The notes beneath the pieces were generated by a model that ran no database searches, had not been told where the DNA came from, and saw only the letters and a list, made by a program, of their open reading frames with translations. 64,000 nt of DNA from NCBI GenBank assembly GCA_938036435.1, contig CALHPU010000020.1, forward strand, positions 1 through 64,000. The letters are read 5' to 3'. A program made the position numbers and the translations under genes. Below are positions 1 to 9,131 of the stretch, in pieces (positions within the stretch are counted from its first letter, which is position 1; each line of letters opens with the position of its first letter). This DNA comes from an uncultured Pirellulaceae bacterium. Lineage in GTDB: Bacteria; Planctomycetota; Planctomycetia; Pirellulales; Pirellulaceae.

Positions 1-681
1 CGTTGTCGTCGCGCTGAGCTTCGCTTCCAACGTCTGGCCCGGCAACCATTGCATGGCGATATATGCCAGTCGCTCCTGTTGATCGATTTGGTAAATCGTG
101 ACGACATTCGGGTGTTCGATCGAGGCTGCCAACCTTGCCTCGGCAATAAACCGTTCTCGTGCGACCGAGCCTAGCGACGGGCGCAGAACCTTCAAAGCGA
201 CGGTGCGATCGAGTTTCTGATCGATGGCTTGAAACACTACGCCCGTGCTGCCGGCCCCAAGGAGTCGAATCAATTGGTAGTTGCCGATCGAGCCAAGCGT
301 CTCGTTGCTGGGGTCAGACTCAACGCATCGCAAAACTTCGGCAGCTCGGTCAGCTAAGATCTCCGTATCAGCGTGCGCGGGCTTTAGCTGACGCAGATGG
401 CTGCTGGTTTCGCTCAACAGCCGGTTGACCAGCCCACGGACATGCTGGCTTTCGTTTGAGTTGACAACAAAAGAATCGGATCCGGCGGCATGCAAAAACG
501 CGTCGCCAACCTGTTGAGTCAACGTATCGTCGGCGGTGAGCCCGCGCAGCGTTTCATGACATTTGTCGCAGTCGGCAATGTGAGTTTCACATTCATCCAA
601 CCTTGGAGCTTCCAACTGCCCCAGCAGATAGTCAGTCAGCGTTACTTCGTCAGGGCATTCTGTGGCTTCGATTTGGCTCAT
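1..681 (-). CDS. Serine/threonine protein kinase with N-terminal HxxxCxxC zinc-finger-like segment (C-terminus beyond window)
   Basis: Reverse-strand frame from ATG at 681 stays open to position 1. It reads MSQIEATECPDEVTLTDYLLGQ...CETHIADCDKCHETL...YQLIRLLGAGSTGVVFQAIDQKLDRTVALKVLRP...EHPNVVTIYQID, with a glycine-rich loop, VALK lysine and HPNVV. Absent from the ORF track because it is truncated. Confidence 0.88.
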   Translation of the reverse strand, partial: MSQIEATECPDEVTLTDYLLGQLEAPRLDECETHIADCDKCHETLRGLTADDTLTQQVGDAFLHAAGSDSFVVNSNESQHVRGLVNRLLSETSSHLRQLKPAHADTEILADRAAEVLRCVESDPSNETLGSIGNYQLIRLLGAGSTGVVFQAIDQKLDRTVALKVLRPSLGSVARERFIAEARLAASIEHPNVVTIYQIDQQERLAYIAMQWLPGQTLEAKLSATTT

Positions 682-841
682 CGTTTTACCTTATCACATT
701 CTTCTGGACCGCGCTCGGAAAGCCAATCGTTGGCCTCCGAAAAGACTATGCGCGAGGGCCAAGGATTTTGTGGCGAAAGCCAAAAAGTTTTTTCTGAATG
801 GGAATATCATGGAAAACGCTTAGTTTTGTCGCCGCGGCGGC

Positions 842-1414
842 CTACATCAATCCTTCTAAATCACCACGTAAACGCTTCAACAATCGGGACCGAGCGGAAT
901 AGATCGTCCAAGGACTGACGCCGGTTTCTTCGGCCGCCTCGTCGACCGTTTTGCCTTGGGACAACACCAGCCGCAGCGCTTGCCAAGTCGACGGAGCAAA
1001 ATCGTCTTTGTTTTGCTCTATCGATTGCGAGACTAAGAGCCGCGCATAGTTGATGTCCCAAGTCGATTCGGCAACCTCGATTGGAGCTAACTGCTCCAGA
1101 ATCGAGTCAGTTGTAAATTTCATGCCGCTGGACTTGAGCCGCTTGATCTCGCGGTAGCGGTTGAGTGTGATCGTGCGTAACCAGCCGCGAAAGCTCTTGG
1201 AGGAGTCATAGGAAAAGTTGGGCAGCTTCTGAAATACGCGTGTGATCACATCCTGAACGATGTCTGAAGCGTCGGCAGTGTTCAACCCTGTCTTCCGCGC
1301 CCAATAGAACATCAATGGAGTGTACAGTCTCACGAACTCTTCCCAAGCCGATTGATCAAGTCGCCCATCGACTTGCTGCAAGCGAAACAACAGACTTTCA
1401 GAGGTGGTGTTCAT
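842..1414 (-). CDS. ECF-type RNA polymerase sigma factor (sigma-70 family)
   Basis: 190 aa. Region 2-like ...LYTPLMFYWARKTGLNTADASDIVQDVITRVFQKLPNF...FRGWLRTITLNRY and region 4-like HTH ...GKTVDEAAEETGVSPWTIYSARSRLLKRLR. Confidence 0.9.
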   Translation of the reverse strand: MNTTSESLLFRLQQVDGRLDQSAWEEFVRLYTPLMFYWARKTGLNTADASDIVQDVITRVFQKLPNFSYDSSKSFRGWLRTITLNRYREIKRLKSSGMKFTTDSILEQLAPIEVAESTWDINYARLLVSQSIEQNKDDFAPSTWQALRLVLSQGKTVDEAAEETGVSPWTIYSARSRLLKRLRGDLEGLM

Positions 1415-1437
1415 GATCTTCTCAAAGATGTTTTTTT

Positions 1438-1615
1438 AGCCGCTGAATACGCAGAATACCGCAGAAGGCGTGAGCGTCTGATTTGCTCAGATTGAAATTG
1501 CTTCGCTGCGACAAACCATAACCCGTTTTCATGTAGAACTCAAAGCAATTATTCTGGACCGAGGAGCTTTCACATTCATAAAAACCTTCTGCGTCATTCC
1601 GCGTGTTCAGCGGCT
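1438..1615 (-). repeat. Degenerate GxxExxY-derived unit 1 with terminal inverted repeats
   Basis: Left AGCCGCTGAATACGCAGAATACCGCAGAAGG (1438-1468). Right end (1585-1615) reverse-complements to AGCCGCTGAACACGCGGAATGACGCAGAAGG. The minus strand encodes MIEPLNTRNDAEGFYECESSSVQNNCFEFYMKTGYG, similar to the N-terminus of the intact gene at 1846-2253. Confidence 0.75.
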
Positions 1616-1643
1616 CAATCATAGTATCTCGCGGGAGTGATTG

Positions 1644-1820
1644 AGCCGCTGAAAACGCTGAAAATCGTAGAAGCTAAATTCGGCAGATTTTCTCAGATTG
1701 AAATTGCTTCACTTCGAGAAACCTTAGCCCATCTCATGTAAAGCTCAAAACAAGCATCTTGAATCAACGCGCTTTCACATCAATAAAAAAATTCTGCGTC
1801 ATTCCGCGTGTTCTGCGGCT
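1644..1820 (-). repeat. Degenerate GxxExxY-derived unit 2 with terminal inverted repeats
   Basis: Left AGCCGCTGAAAACGCTGAAAATCGTAGAAG. Right end reverse-complements to AGCCGCAGAACACGCGGAATGACGCAGAA. The minus strand reads MMEPQNTRNDAEFFY*CESALIQDACFELYM. Same length (177 vs 178 bp) and orientation as unit 1. Confidence 0.75.
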
Positions 1821-1845
1821 CCATCATGGAATCTCACATGTGTGA

Positions 1846-2253
1846 TTAGATTGACCTAGCCAACCTTTGGATTTGGATTTTGGGATAGTGACCAAAATTG
1901 ACTAACAGTCCCAACTTCAGTCCGGTGGCTTTGAGATAATTAAGGACTTGAGCCTTGTGTTCAGGTGCGAGTTGTCGCGTCCCTTTTATTTCGATGATGA
2001 TTTTTTCAAAGCAGATGAAATCAGGCGTATAGGTTTGCGACAGCCGTTCCCCCTTATAATTTAGGGAGAGTTTCTTCTGAGGTATAAACGGGATATTCTG
2101 CCGCGAAAATTCCTTCGCTAAGCATTCCTGATAAACGGCTTCAAGAAACCCAGGGCCCATTTCCTTGTAAACTTCAAAGCAAGCCCCGCGAATCAGGTAG
2201 CTCTCACGTTCATACAGAAATTCTGCGTTCTTCTGCGTTTTCTGCGGCTCCAT
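1846..2253 (-). CDS. GxxExxY family protein (PD-(D/E)XK nuclease-like)
   Basis: MEPQKTQKNAEFLYERESYLIRGACFEVYKEMGPGFLEAVYQECLAKEFS...YTPDFICFEKIIIEIKG...LNYLKATGLKLGLLVNFG. Contains the GFLEAVY (GxxExxY) motif and a D...EIK nuclease-like motif. Internal ATG at 2253 preferred over the upstream start at 2418. Confidence 0.85.
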   Translation of the reverse strand: MEPQKTQKNAEFLYERESYLIRGACFEVYKEMGPGFLEAVYQECLAKEFSRQNIPFIPQKKLSLNYKGERLSQTYTPDFICFEKIIIEIKGTRQLAPEHKAQVLNYLKATGLKLGLLVNFGHYPKIQIQRLARSI

Positions 2254-2597
2254 TAAACTGCCTCCCGTTGGTTGTTCTGCCGCTGAAGTCGCGGAAAAAC
2301 GCTGAATCTGGAAAACATTATAAATGCTCAGGTTCGCGTGGCACCTTTTACAACCAAAGTCTATCAAGGTACTCACGTGACGAACCTCTCCCGAGTATAA
2401 CGTTTCCGAGAACTCCAATGCATTTGAATTTTAGGTGATTCCACGTTGTCGTTACTTGCCCACTTGTGCCGTTTCCAAATGAGGCAGAATCCATAGAATA
2501 GGCGATTCCTCTCAGCGGTTGGGGATCCTGAACCTTCCGCCAACAGAGTTAGTCCCAGCAATAATACGATTCCGAAACATCGGCCAAGCCAATTTCA

Positions 2598-4175
2598 ATG
2601 ACTGAAGAAAAAACTAACGAACAAACTGGCGAAAGTCCCGAAGAAGCTCGCCGGCGAAAGCTGGAGCAGATCAGCGCACTCGGACACGATCCGTGGGGGC
2701 ATCGATTCGATGACCGGGCATTGATTGGTGATATCCGGGCCCGCGACGGCGAGGTCAAATATGTTTTGGAGGACGGCACCGAAGTTGATCTCCCCTCTGA
2801 GGCAGAACTAGAAACGGTTTCGCTCAAAGAGTGGGCCGCTGAAAAAGGTAAGGGCAAACTGAATGGCCCACAGGTCCGCGCCGCCGGACGAATCGTCCTG
2901 CACCGTGACAAAGGTAAACTTCAGTTCATCGACATCGAAGACTGGACCGGCAAGATTCAGCTGTTCGTCGGGCAGAAGCAGGTCGGCGAAGAGAACTGGG
3001 AACTGATCCAGTGCCTCGACCTTGGCGATCTGATCGGCGTGGACGGAATGCTGCGACGAACGCAAACCGGCGAACTGTCGATCTTCGCCGACAAGATTCA
3101 TTTCCTCACAAAGACGCTCGACCCGCCGCCGGCCAAGCACGTGGGGCTGACCGATCCCGAGGTTCGCCAGCGCAAGCGCTACATCGATCTGGCTTGGAAC
3201 GAAGGCGTACGTGACCGTTTTCTTGATCGTAGCCGCATCGTGAAATCTGTGCGCGACACGCTCCAAGGGCAGGGCTTCGTCGAAATCGAAGGGCCAACTC
3301 TACATTCGATCGCCGGCGGTGCTGCGGCCCGTCCGTTTAATACTCACCACAACGCGCTCGATATGGAACTCTATATGCGGATCGCGCTTGAGCTGCATTT
3401 GAAGCGCTTAATGGTCGGAGGGATGGAACGCGTGTTTGAAGTGGGACGCGTTTACCGAAATGAGGGAATCAGCCCCAAGCACAATCCTGAATTTTCAATG
3501 CTGGAGGTCTACCAAGCTTACGGCGACTACGAATTGATGATGGACTTGACCGAAGCCGTAATCTCAGACGCGATCAAGTCGATCGGTGCTAGCGAAACTC
3601 TGCCTTGGGGCGATAAAGAGATCAATTTCGCGACACCGTTTGAGCGTAAAACCTACGACGAGTTGTTCCAGATTCATACTGGCGTTGACCCTCATGACGC
3701 TGCTGCGGTAAAAGCTTATGCAAGCGAACTGGGTTTTGATGTCGAGGGACGGCATCCGGACGTCATTAAGAGTGACGTTTTTGAAGAGAAAGTCGAAGAC
3801 GCATTGGTCGGCCCTATCTTTGTTACGGACTATCCTGCCAGCATTTGCCCACTGACCAAACGCAAATCGGATAACCCCGACGTCGCGGAACGGTTCGAAC
3901 TGTTTGTCCACGGCATGGAAGTCGCCAACGCCTATACTGAACTCAACGATCCCGACTTGCAACAAAAGCTGTTTGAAACGCAGCTCGAAGGCATGTCGGA
4001 AGAGGATTCAATGGCAAAAATGGACAACGATTTCGTGACGGCGTTGAGAAACGGAATGCCCCCTGCGGGCGGATTAGGAATCGGCATCGACCGCTTGGTG
4101 ATGTTGCTGACTAATTCGCAATCGATTCGCGAGATCATTTTGTTTCCATTGCTGCGAGCCGAATCGAGCAGTTGA
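2598..4175 (+). CDS. lysS: Lysyl-tRNA synthetase (class II)
   Basis: 525 aa. Class II motifs FVEIEGPTLHSIAGGAAARPFNTHHNALDMELYMRIALELHLKRLMVGGMERVFEVGRVYRNEGISPKHNPEFSMLE and C-terminal GGLGIGIDRLVMLLTNSQSIREIILFP. Confidence 0.96.
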   Translation: MTEEKTNEQTGESPEEARRRKLEQISALGHDPWGHRFDDRALIGDIRARDGEVKYVLEDGTEVDLPSEAELETVSLKEWAAEKGKGKLNGPQVRAAGRIVLHRDKGKLQFIDIEDWTGKIQLFVGQKQVGEENWELIQCLDLGDLIGVDGMLRRTQTGELSIFADKIHFLTKTLDPPPAKHVGLTDPEVRQRKRYIDLAWNEGVRDRFLDRSRIVKSVRDTLQGQGFVEIEGPTLHSIAGGAAARPFNTHHNALDMELYMRIALELHLKRLMVGGMERVFEVGRVYRNEGISPKHNPEFSMLEVYQAYGDYELMMDLTEAVISDAIKSIGASETLPWGDKEINFATPFERKTYDELFQIHTGVDPHDAAAVKAYASELGFDVEGRHPDVIKSDVFEEKVEDALVGPIFVTDYPASICPLTKRKSDNPDVAERFELFVHGMEVANAYTELNDPDLQQKLFETQLEGMSEEDSMAKMDNDFVTALRNGMPPAGGLGIGIDRLVMLLTNSQSIREIILFPLLRAESSS

Positions 4176-4248
4176 TAACTCTGGAGAGGCTTGCAACCTT
4201 TCCTGACGAGTGCATGGGACGCACAAACTAAAATAAAACAGCCAAGGA

Positions 4249-6132
4249 TTGGCGATGTATAAACTCTTGTTGTCGTGGCGGTACCTGCGCACGCGTTTTA
4301 TCGCGCTGGCGTCGATCATTAGCGTTACGCTAGGTGTGGCGACGCTGATTGTCGTCAACAGCGTCATGTCGGGATTCGTCTTCGAGATGAAGTCTCGCCT
4401 GCACGGGATCCTATCGGATGTTGAAGTTGCCGCGCCGCTGCTTGGGCAAATTCACAACCCTGAGTATCACACGGACGTGATTCGCAAAGTTTTAGGCAAC
4501 GACATCGAAAGTATGACTTGCGTGGTGCGCAATCCGGCGCTGTTGACTTTTGAGGTCAACGGCCGTCAGTGGACGCAACAGGTCATGTTGCTGGGGATCG
4601 ACGACGAGTCGTTTGGGAAAGTCACCGATTTCCATCCCTACCTGCAAAATACTCACAAGCGGGAACAGTTTTCGTTTAACCTTGAAGAGCACGGATACCC
4701 GCAATGGGTGGCCAACGGTTGCAAAGACTGGATAGGCGAATCGGCATGGGACTACCGTCGTCGCAAGTTTCAAAAAATCAGACAAGCAGAAACTCGCAGG
4801 CTGGAACAAGAACGCCTTTACGATCTCGCCGCTGCTGAGTACCTCGAGCAACAAGCGGCTAAGTCTCGTGCTTGGGACGCCAATCAAGCCGATGATTCAT
4901 CGGCAACCGCTTCGACTGCACACTACGATTCGGTCGATAGTTCTGAACAACCCATTGCTGCTAGCCCGGCGACGTTTATTGGTCCTCAAGCGCCTGATCG
5001 CTCTTCAGCGAAAAAAAGCATGAGCGAATCTGGTTTTCAATATGTGCCTCTCCCAGAGAAGGCACCTGATTTCGCGGCGCTCCATGCCCAACGCGCCGAA
5101 ACAGCCTCCGAAACGAAACCTTCGGGTCTAACACTGGCTCCCACCCATTTTTCTCAAGCCGGGGGCAAATTGCGAGAGTTGCGAAAGTTCTCTCCAGTGG
5201 ATGCTCATGCCAGATTCCGTGACGAACCAAATGTAGAAGAATTTTTTAATCCGGAAGAGGATCAATACACGGGTATCATCCTTGGTCTTGCGATCGCTAA
5301 ACGTAAAACAATCATCGACGGCGAGTTGACGGACTTTTATATGGTACGCCCGGGCGATGATGTACAGATCATGTTTCCCACTGTTGGCGGAACAGCAAAA
5401 CCGATCAGCGAGAACTGCACGCTGGTCGATTTTTACTCATCGAACATGCACGAATACGATTCCTCATTCGCATTCGTGCCGCTGAAAGAGTTGCAAAAAA
5501 TCCGCGGGATGGTGGATCCGCTGACCGGCGACGCTTCGGTTTCTACGATTCAAATCAAATTGAAAGAAGGGGCCAATCTGGATGAGGCCCGTGACAAACT
5601 GATCGCTCAGTTTCCGCCGGAGTCCTACCCCTATGACATTCACACTTGGCAAGACACCCAGCGTCCGCTGCTATCGGCGGTCAATATGGAGTTAACCATT
5701 CTTAACCTGCTGCTGTTCATGATTATTGCCGTCGCCGGATTTGGAATTCTTGCCACGTTCTTCATGATCGTGGTTGAAAAAACCAAAGACATCGGCGTGC
5801 TCAAGGCGCTTGGTGCCCCCAGCAGTGGAGTGATGTCGATCTTTCTGGGATACGGCATGGCACTCGGTTTAGTCGGTACCGGAGCCGGTGTAATTTTGGG
5901 CCTCTTGTTTGTGCGGTACATCAATCAAATCGCCGCTGTTGTCCAAATGATTACCGGGCAGGAAGTCTTCGATCCTGCGATTTACTATTTTTCAGAAATC
6001 CCAACGATCGTCAGCCCATTAATGGTGGTGCTTGTTGGACTTGGAGCAATCTTGATTGCCGTGTTGGCCAGCGTGTTGCCAGCTCTCCGAGCCGCCCGAT
6101 TGCATCCTGTGGAGGCACTTCGCTATGAGTAG
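4249..6132 (+). CDS. ABC transporter permease, FtsX/LolC-LolE-like, with large extracytoplasmic insertion
   Basis: N-terminal YLRTRFIALASIISVTLGVATLIVVNSVMSGF and C-terminal FtsX-like TM block (LLLFMIIAVAGFGILATFFMIVVEKTKDIGVLKALGAPSSGVMSIFLGYG). Overlaps the start of the downstream ATPase gene. Confidence 0.88.
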   Translation: MAMYKLLLSWRYLRTRFIALASIISVTLGVATLIVVNSVMSGFVFEMKSRLHGILSDVEVAAPLLGQIHNPEYHTDVIRKVLGNDIESMTCVVRNPALLTFEVNGRQWTQQVMLLGIDDESFGKVTDFHPYLQNTHKREQFSFNLEEHGYPQWVANGCKDWIGESAWDYRRRKFQKIRQAETRRLEQERLYDLAAAEYLEQQAAKSRAWDANQADDSSATASTAHYDSVDSSEQPIAASPATFIGPQAPDRSSAKKSMSESGFQYVPLPEKAPDFAALHAQRAETASETKPSGLTLAPTHFSQAGGKLRELRKFSPVDAHARFRDEPNVEEFFNPEEDQYTGIILGLAIAKRKTIIDGELTDFYMVRPGDDVQIMFPTVGGTAKPISENCTLVDFYSSNMHEYDSSFAFVPLKELQKIRGMVDPLTGDASVSTIQIKLKEGANLDEARDKLIAQFPPESYPYDIHTWQDTQRPLLSAVNMELTILNLLLFMIIAVAGFGILATFFMIVVEKTKDIGVLKALGAPSSGVMSIFLGYGMALGLVGTGAGVILGLLFVRYINQIAAVVQMITGQEVFDPAIYYFSEIPTIVSPLMVVLVGLGAILIAVLASVLPALRAARLHPVEALRYE

Positions 6133-6895
6133 ATCAACAGCAGCACAACCGGCCAAGCTACCATCATCGCCACGGAAAAGCGGAACGACACCGCTGAAAC
6201 TGGCCACTCAGACACTGATGTCGGCCACCAGCATTCACAAAAGCTACCGCAAGGGAACTCTAGAAGTCCCTGTTCTCAAAGGCGTCGATCTAGAAATTGC
6301 AGAAGGTAGTTTTACTGCGATCGTCGGTCAAAGCGGATCAGGCAAAAGCACGCTGCTGCATCTGTTGGCCACTTTAGATGCACCAGATCAGGGCGCGGTT
6401 TATTTTCAGGACCGACAAATTGACAATCTACCGTCTCGCCAACGTGAAGCAATTCGCAATCAAGAATTTGGACTCATCTTTCAGTTTTATCATCTGCTTC
6501 CAGAGCTTACGACGTTGGAGAACGTGCTGGTGCCCAAAATGGTACAGGATGGTTTCTTCAGTTATTTGAGAAACAAACGGGCTTATAAAAAGCGCGCCGC
6601 AGACTTATTAGAGATGGTGGGCTTGGGGCATCGGATGACGCATCGTCCTAGTGAATTGTCTGGCGGTGAGATGCAGCGTACGGCCATCGCACGAGCGTTA
6701 ATCTCCGAACCGTCAATCATTCTTGCCGATGAACCGACAGGTAACTTGGACGAACAAAACGGCGATGAGGTGCTTGAAACGCTTAACAGTCTTCGCAATC
6801 AAGAGAATCTAACCGTCGTGATGGTAACTCACGATGCGAATCTAGCGCAAACCGCCGACAAGACGATTAGATTGGTCAACGGAAAAGTGGTTTAA
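6125..6895 (+). CDS. ABC transporter ATP-binding protein, LolD-like
   Basis: Walker A GQSGSGKST, signature LSGGEMQRTAIARAL, Walker B IILADEPTGNLD. ATG at 6125 overlaps the stop of the permease (ATGAGTAG). Confidence 0.93.
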   Translation: MSRSTAAQPAKLPSSPRKSGTTPLKLATQTLMSATSIHKSYRKGTLEVPVLKGVDLEIAEGSFTAIVGQSGSGKSTLLHLLATLDAPDQGAVYFQDRQIDNLPSRQREAIRNQEFGLIFQFYHLLPELTTLENVLVPKMVQDGFFSYLRNKRAYKKRAADLLEMVGLGHRMTHRPSELSGGEMQRTAIARALISEPSIILADEPTGNLDEQNGDEVLETLNSLRNQENLTVVMVTHDANLAQTADKTIRLVNGKVV

Positions 6896-6976
6896 CTCAA
6901 GTTCCACACTTAGCCGATCTCGCAAGAGATTGGAGGCGTTGCAATCAAACCTCTCAAAATCTTGCGACGAACGTTC

Positions 6977-7756
6977 TCAACTGCCTTTTGCGACCCGCAC
7001 TTCTTCGGCAGCACTTGGCCGAAAGTAAACCGGTTTGAGATCCCACGCGCTGGCTAACTCCCCATTGTGAAATTTCTGCTCGCCGATGGCAGCCACGGTT
7101 TCAACATCGCATTCTCTGAACGCCTCTTGCTCAACCTCAAGAGTTGGCATCTTTACGACGGCATCTTTGATCAGACCCGCTGCCATCTTAAGCCCCGGTC
7201 CCGTCACGAAGTCTTCACCGCTAAGTTCACTTGCCCACTGATTGGGATCATAAATTTGGGCTGCTGTAACGGGGACGCAATCTAAGCTGCCCTCGACCGC
7301 TGACGATTGGGCCGAAACTTCAAAAGTGGCGGCAAACAGTTGGCCGCGCTGGGCATTGATAACCGCTTTGATGGTGCGACCTGCACCAATCTGGTTTCTG
7401 ATCATCGCTCGCACCGCGCAAGCCCGAAGCGTGTCAACAGAAACGAGCGCACAGCCAAACGAAAAGGCAAGTGTCTTGGCCGTGACGACTCCTACTCTTA
7501 ATCCGGTGAAGCTACCGGGGCCGTCTGTCACCGAGATCAAACCAATTTGACGGGGCTCGACGTCAGCATCCCGGACCACTGATCGAATCATCGGCATCAA
7601 CAGACTGGAACTGCTTGGCCCTTGGTTCCCGTTTATGTCCGACGTGTTGTCCAAGAACCATCGGGCATCCTGCTTTGCGACGATTTCCCCCGCGGCGGAT
7701 ACCGCCACCGAATGATTCCGACCGGACGTTTCAATAGCTAGATTTAAGGGCTTCAT
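6977..7756 (-). CDS. tsaB: tRNA threonylcarbamoyladenosine biosynthesis protein TsaB
   Basis: MKPLNLAIETSGRNHSVAVSAAGEIV...SVTDGPGSFTGLRVGVVTAKTLAFSFGCALVSVDTL, typical of the TsaB/YeaZ family. Confidence 0.9.
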   Translation of the reverse strand: MKPLNLAIETSGRNHSVAVSAAGEIVAKQDARWFLDNTSDINGNQGPSSSSLLMPMIRSVVRDADVEPRQIGLISVTDGPGSFTGLRVGVVTAKTLAFSFGCALVSVDTLRACAVRAMIRNQIGAGRTIKAVINAQRGQLFAATFEVSAQSSAVEGSLDCVPVTAAQIYDPNQWASELSGEDFVTGPGLKMAAGLIKDAVVKMPTLEVEQEAFRECDVETVAAIGEQKFHNGELASAWDLKPVYFRPSAAEEVRVAKGS

Positions 7757-8254
7757 CGTTTTGCGGCAAATTCACTTGAAAAATTGATTCGCGGTTATGT
7801 TCGCGGTTGAGCAAAGGCTCCTTTCTCTTAAATTAGAGAACAGAGAAAGTATCAGTAGACCTAGTCGCAGTCCAACCATTTTTTGTTCAGAGACTCAACT
7901 GTAGTGGAATTTTCATAGGCCAATCGGTCAACGGATGGGGTCGTAACGCCTTTTGAATTTGAACAGATTAGTTTTTCGACAAAACACCGATAATTTGTCA
8001 ATTTCTCATCAGCCCCCCGCGCGAAATGGGGGTTTTAACGGTATCCTTTTGTGCGTTCGCACCGGATTTCCCATGTCGGATTTTTGCTAATGACGAACTA
8101 GCTCAGACACTTATTATTGACTTCGTTATATCGAGCTGAAGCACAACTATTCCCTACCATGCGTCCGCACTCAACGGCTAACTTGCCGCTCGTCACGGGT
8201 AACAAGCTACGGATTCTGACATGGATAATTTGCGTAATTAAGAAAGTTCTCAAA

Positions 8255-9013
8255 GTGAAACGTGCGATTATCAGTGACATCCATGGAAACCTAGAAGCGC
8301 TGACGGCCGTGTTGGCAAAAATTGATTCTTTGGCTGTCGACTCGATCACCTGCCTTGGTGATGTCATCGGTTATGGACCGAATCCAATCGAATGTTTGGA
8401 CACCGTTGCCGAACGTTGCGACTTGGTTATTTTAGGAAACCATGATCAAGCTGCCATTTTTGATCCGGAGGGTTTTAATCCGGTCGCGATGAAAGCGATC
8501 TTTTGGACGCGCGAGCAACTCGAAAACGACCCCGACATGGATCGTGCAGACCGCCGGTGGGACTACCTTGGCGGACTTCCACGCCGTCACGATGAAGGCG
8601 AGTTCCTATTTGTGCATGGTTCGCCGCGCGATCCGACCAACGAATACGTATTTGAAGAGCACATCTACCAAACCGCTTTGATGGATATGCTTTTAAGCCG
8701 TTTTGAGCAGTATTGTTTTCAAGGCCACACACATTTGCCGGGCGTATTCACCGAATCAAGGAAGTTCTTGGCACCGGGAACTCTTGATAATCTTAGATAT
8801 CAGCTAGATGAGGAAAAATGTATGTTCAACGTCGGTTCGGTTGGGCAGCCGCGCGATGACAATCGCGACTCCTGTTTTGTGGTGTTGGATACCGACGATC
8901 GCAGTGTGCAGTATTATCGAATCCGATATGACGCGGAAACCACACGCGACAAGATTTACGCAATCCCAGATCTGGACAACATGTTGGGCGACCGATTGCT
9001 GGTAGGCCGCTAG
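8255..9013 (+). CDS. Metallophosphoesterase (calcineurin-like), copy 1
   Basis: VKRAIISDIHGNLEALTAVL...CLGDVIGYGPNPIECLD...LVILGNHDQAAI...FVHGSPRDP...FQGHTHLPGVF. GTG at 8255 is a more likely start than 8117. Confidence 0.88.
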   Translation: MKRAIISDIHGNLEALTAVLAKIDSLAVDSITCLGDVIGYGPNPIECLDTVAERCDLVILGNHDQAAIFDPEGFNPVAMKAIFWTREQLENDPDMDRADRRWDYLGGLPRRHDEGEFLFVHGSPRDPTNEYVFEEHIYQTALMDMLLSRFEQYCFQGHTHLPGVFTESRKFLAPGTLDNLRYQLDEEKCMFNVGSVGQPRDDNRDSCFVVLDTDDRSVQYYRIRYDAETTRDKIYAIPDLDNMLGDRLLVGR

Positions 9014-9131
9014 TGGTCTTTCAGAGCTGAGTTGACATGTAGTGGGATTCGCCAGAATTCCAAATCAGCCAAGGATTTCTGGCGAAATCCACTACGCTTA
9101 ACTGATCATTTCAGCTTTGACCAACCACTAG
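9010..9131. repeat. Palindromic element copy A
   Basis: Core GTAGTGGGATTCGCCAGAATTCC...GGATTTCTGGCGAAATCCACTAC (9039-9095), embedded in longer imperfect TIRs CTAGTGGTC...GAGCTGA and TCAGCTTTGACCAACCACTAG. Confidence 0.8.

Noticed and set aside
1422-1622. Independent 66-aa protein-coding gene
   Set aside because: It is better explained as a truncated GxxExxY-derived repeat unit; its C-terminus is the terminal inverted repeat and its sibling unit has an in-frame stop.
6056-6124. N-terminal extension of the LolD-like ATPase
   Set aside because: It overlaps the permease C-terminus; ATG 6125 with ATGAGTAG overlap is more plausible.
8013-8036. CCCCCC-gcgcgaaat-GGGGG-TTTT hairpin as a terminator
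   Set aside because: It lies ~240 bp upstream of a gene start and after divergent tsaB, with no plus-strand gene upstream to terminate; function unclear, so not listed as a feature.
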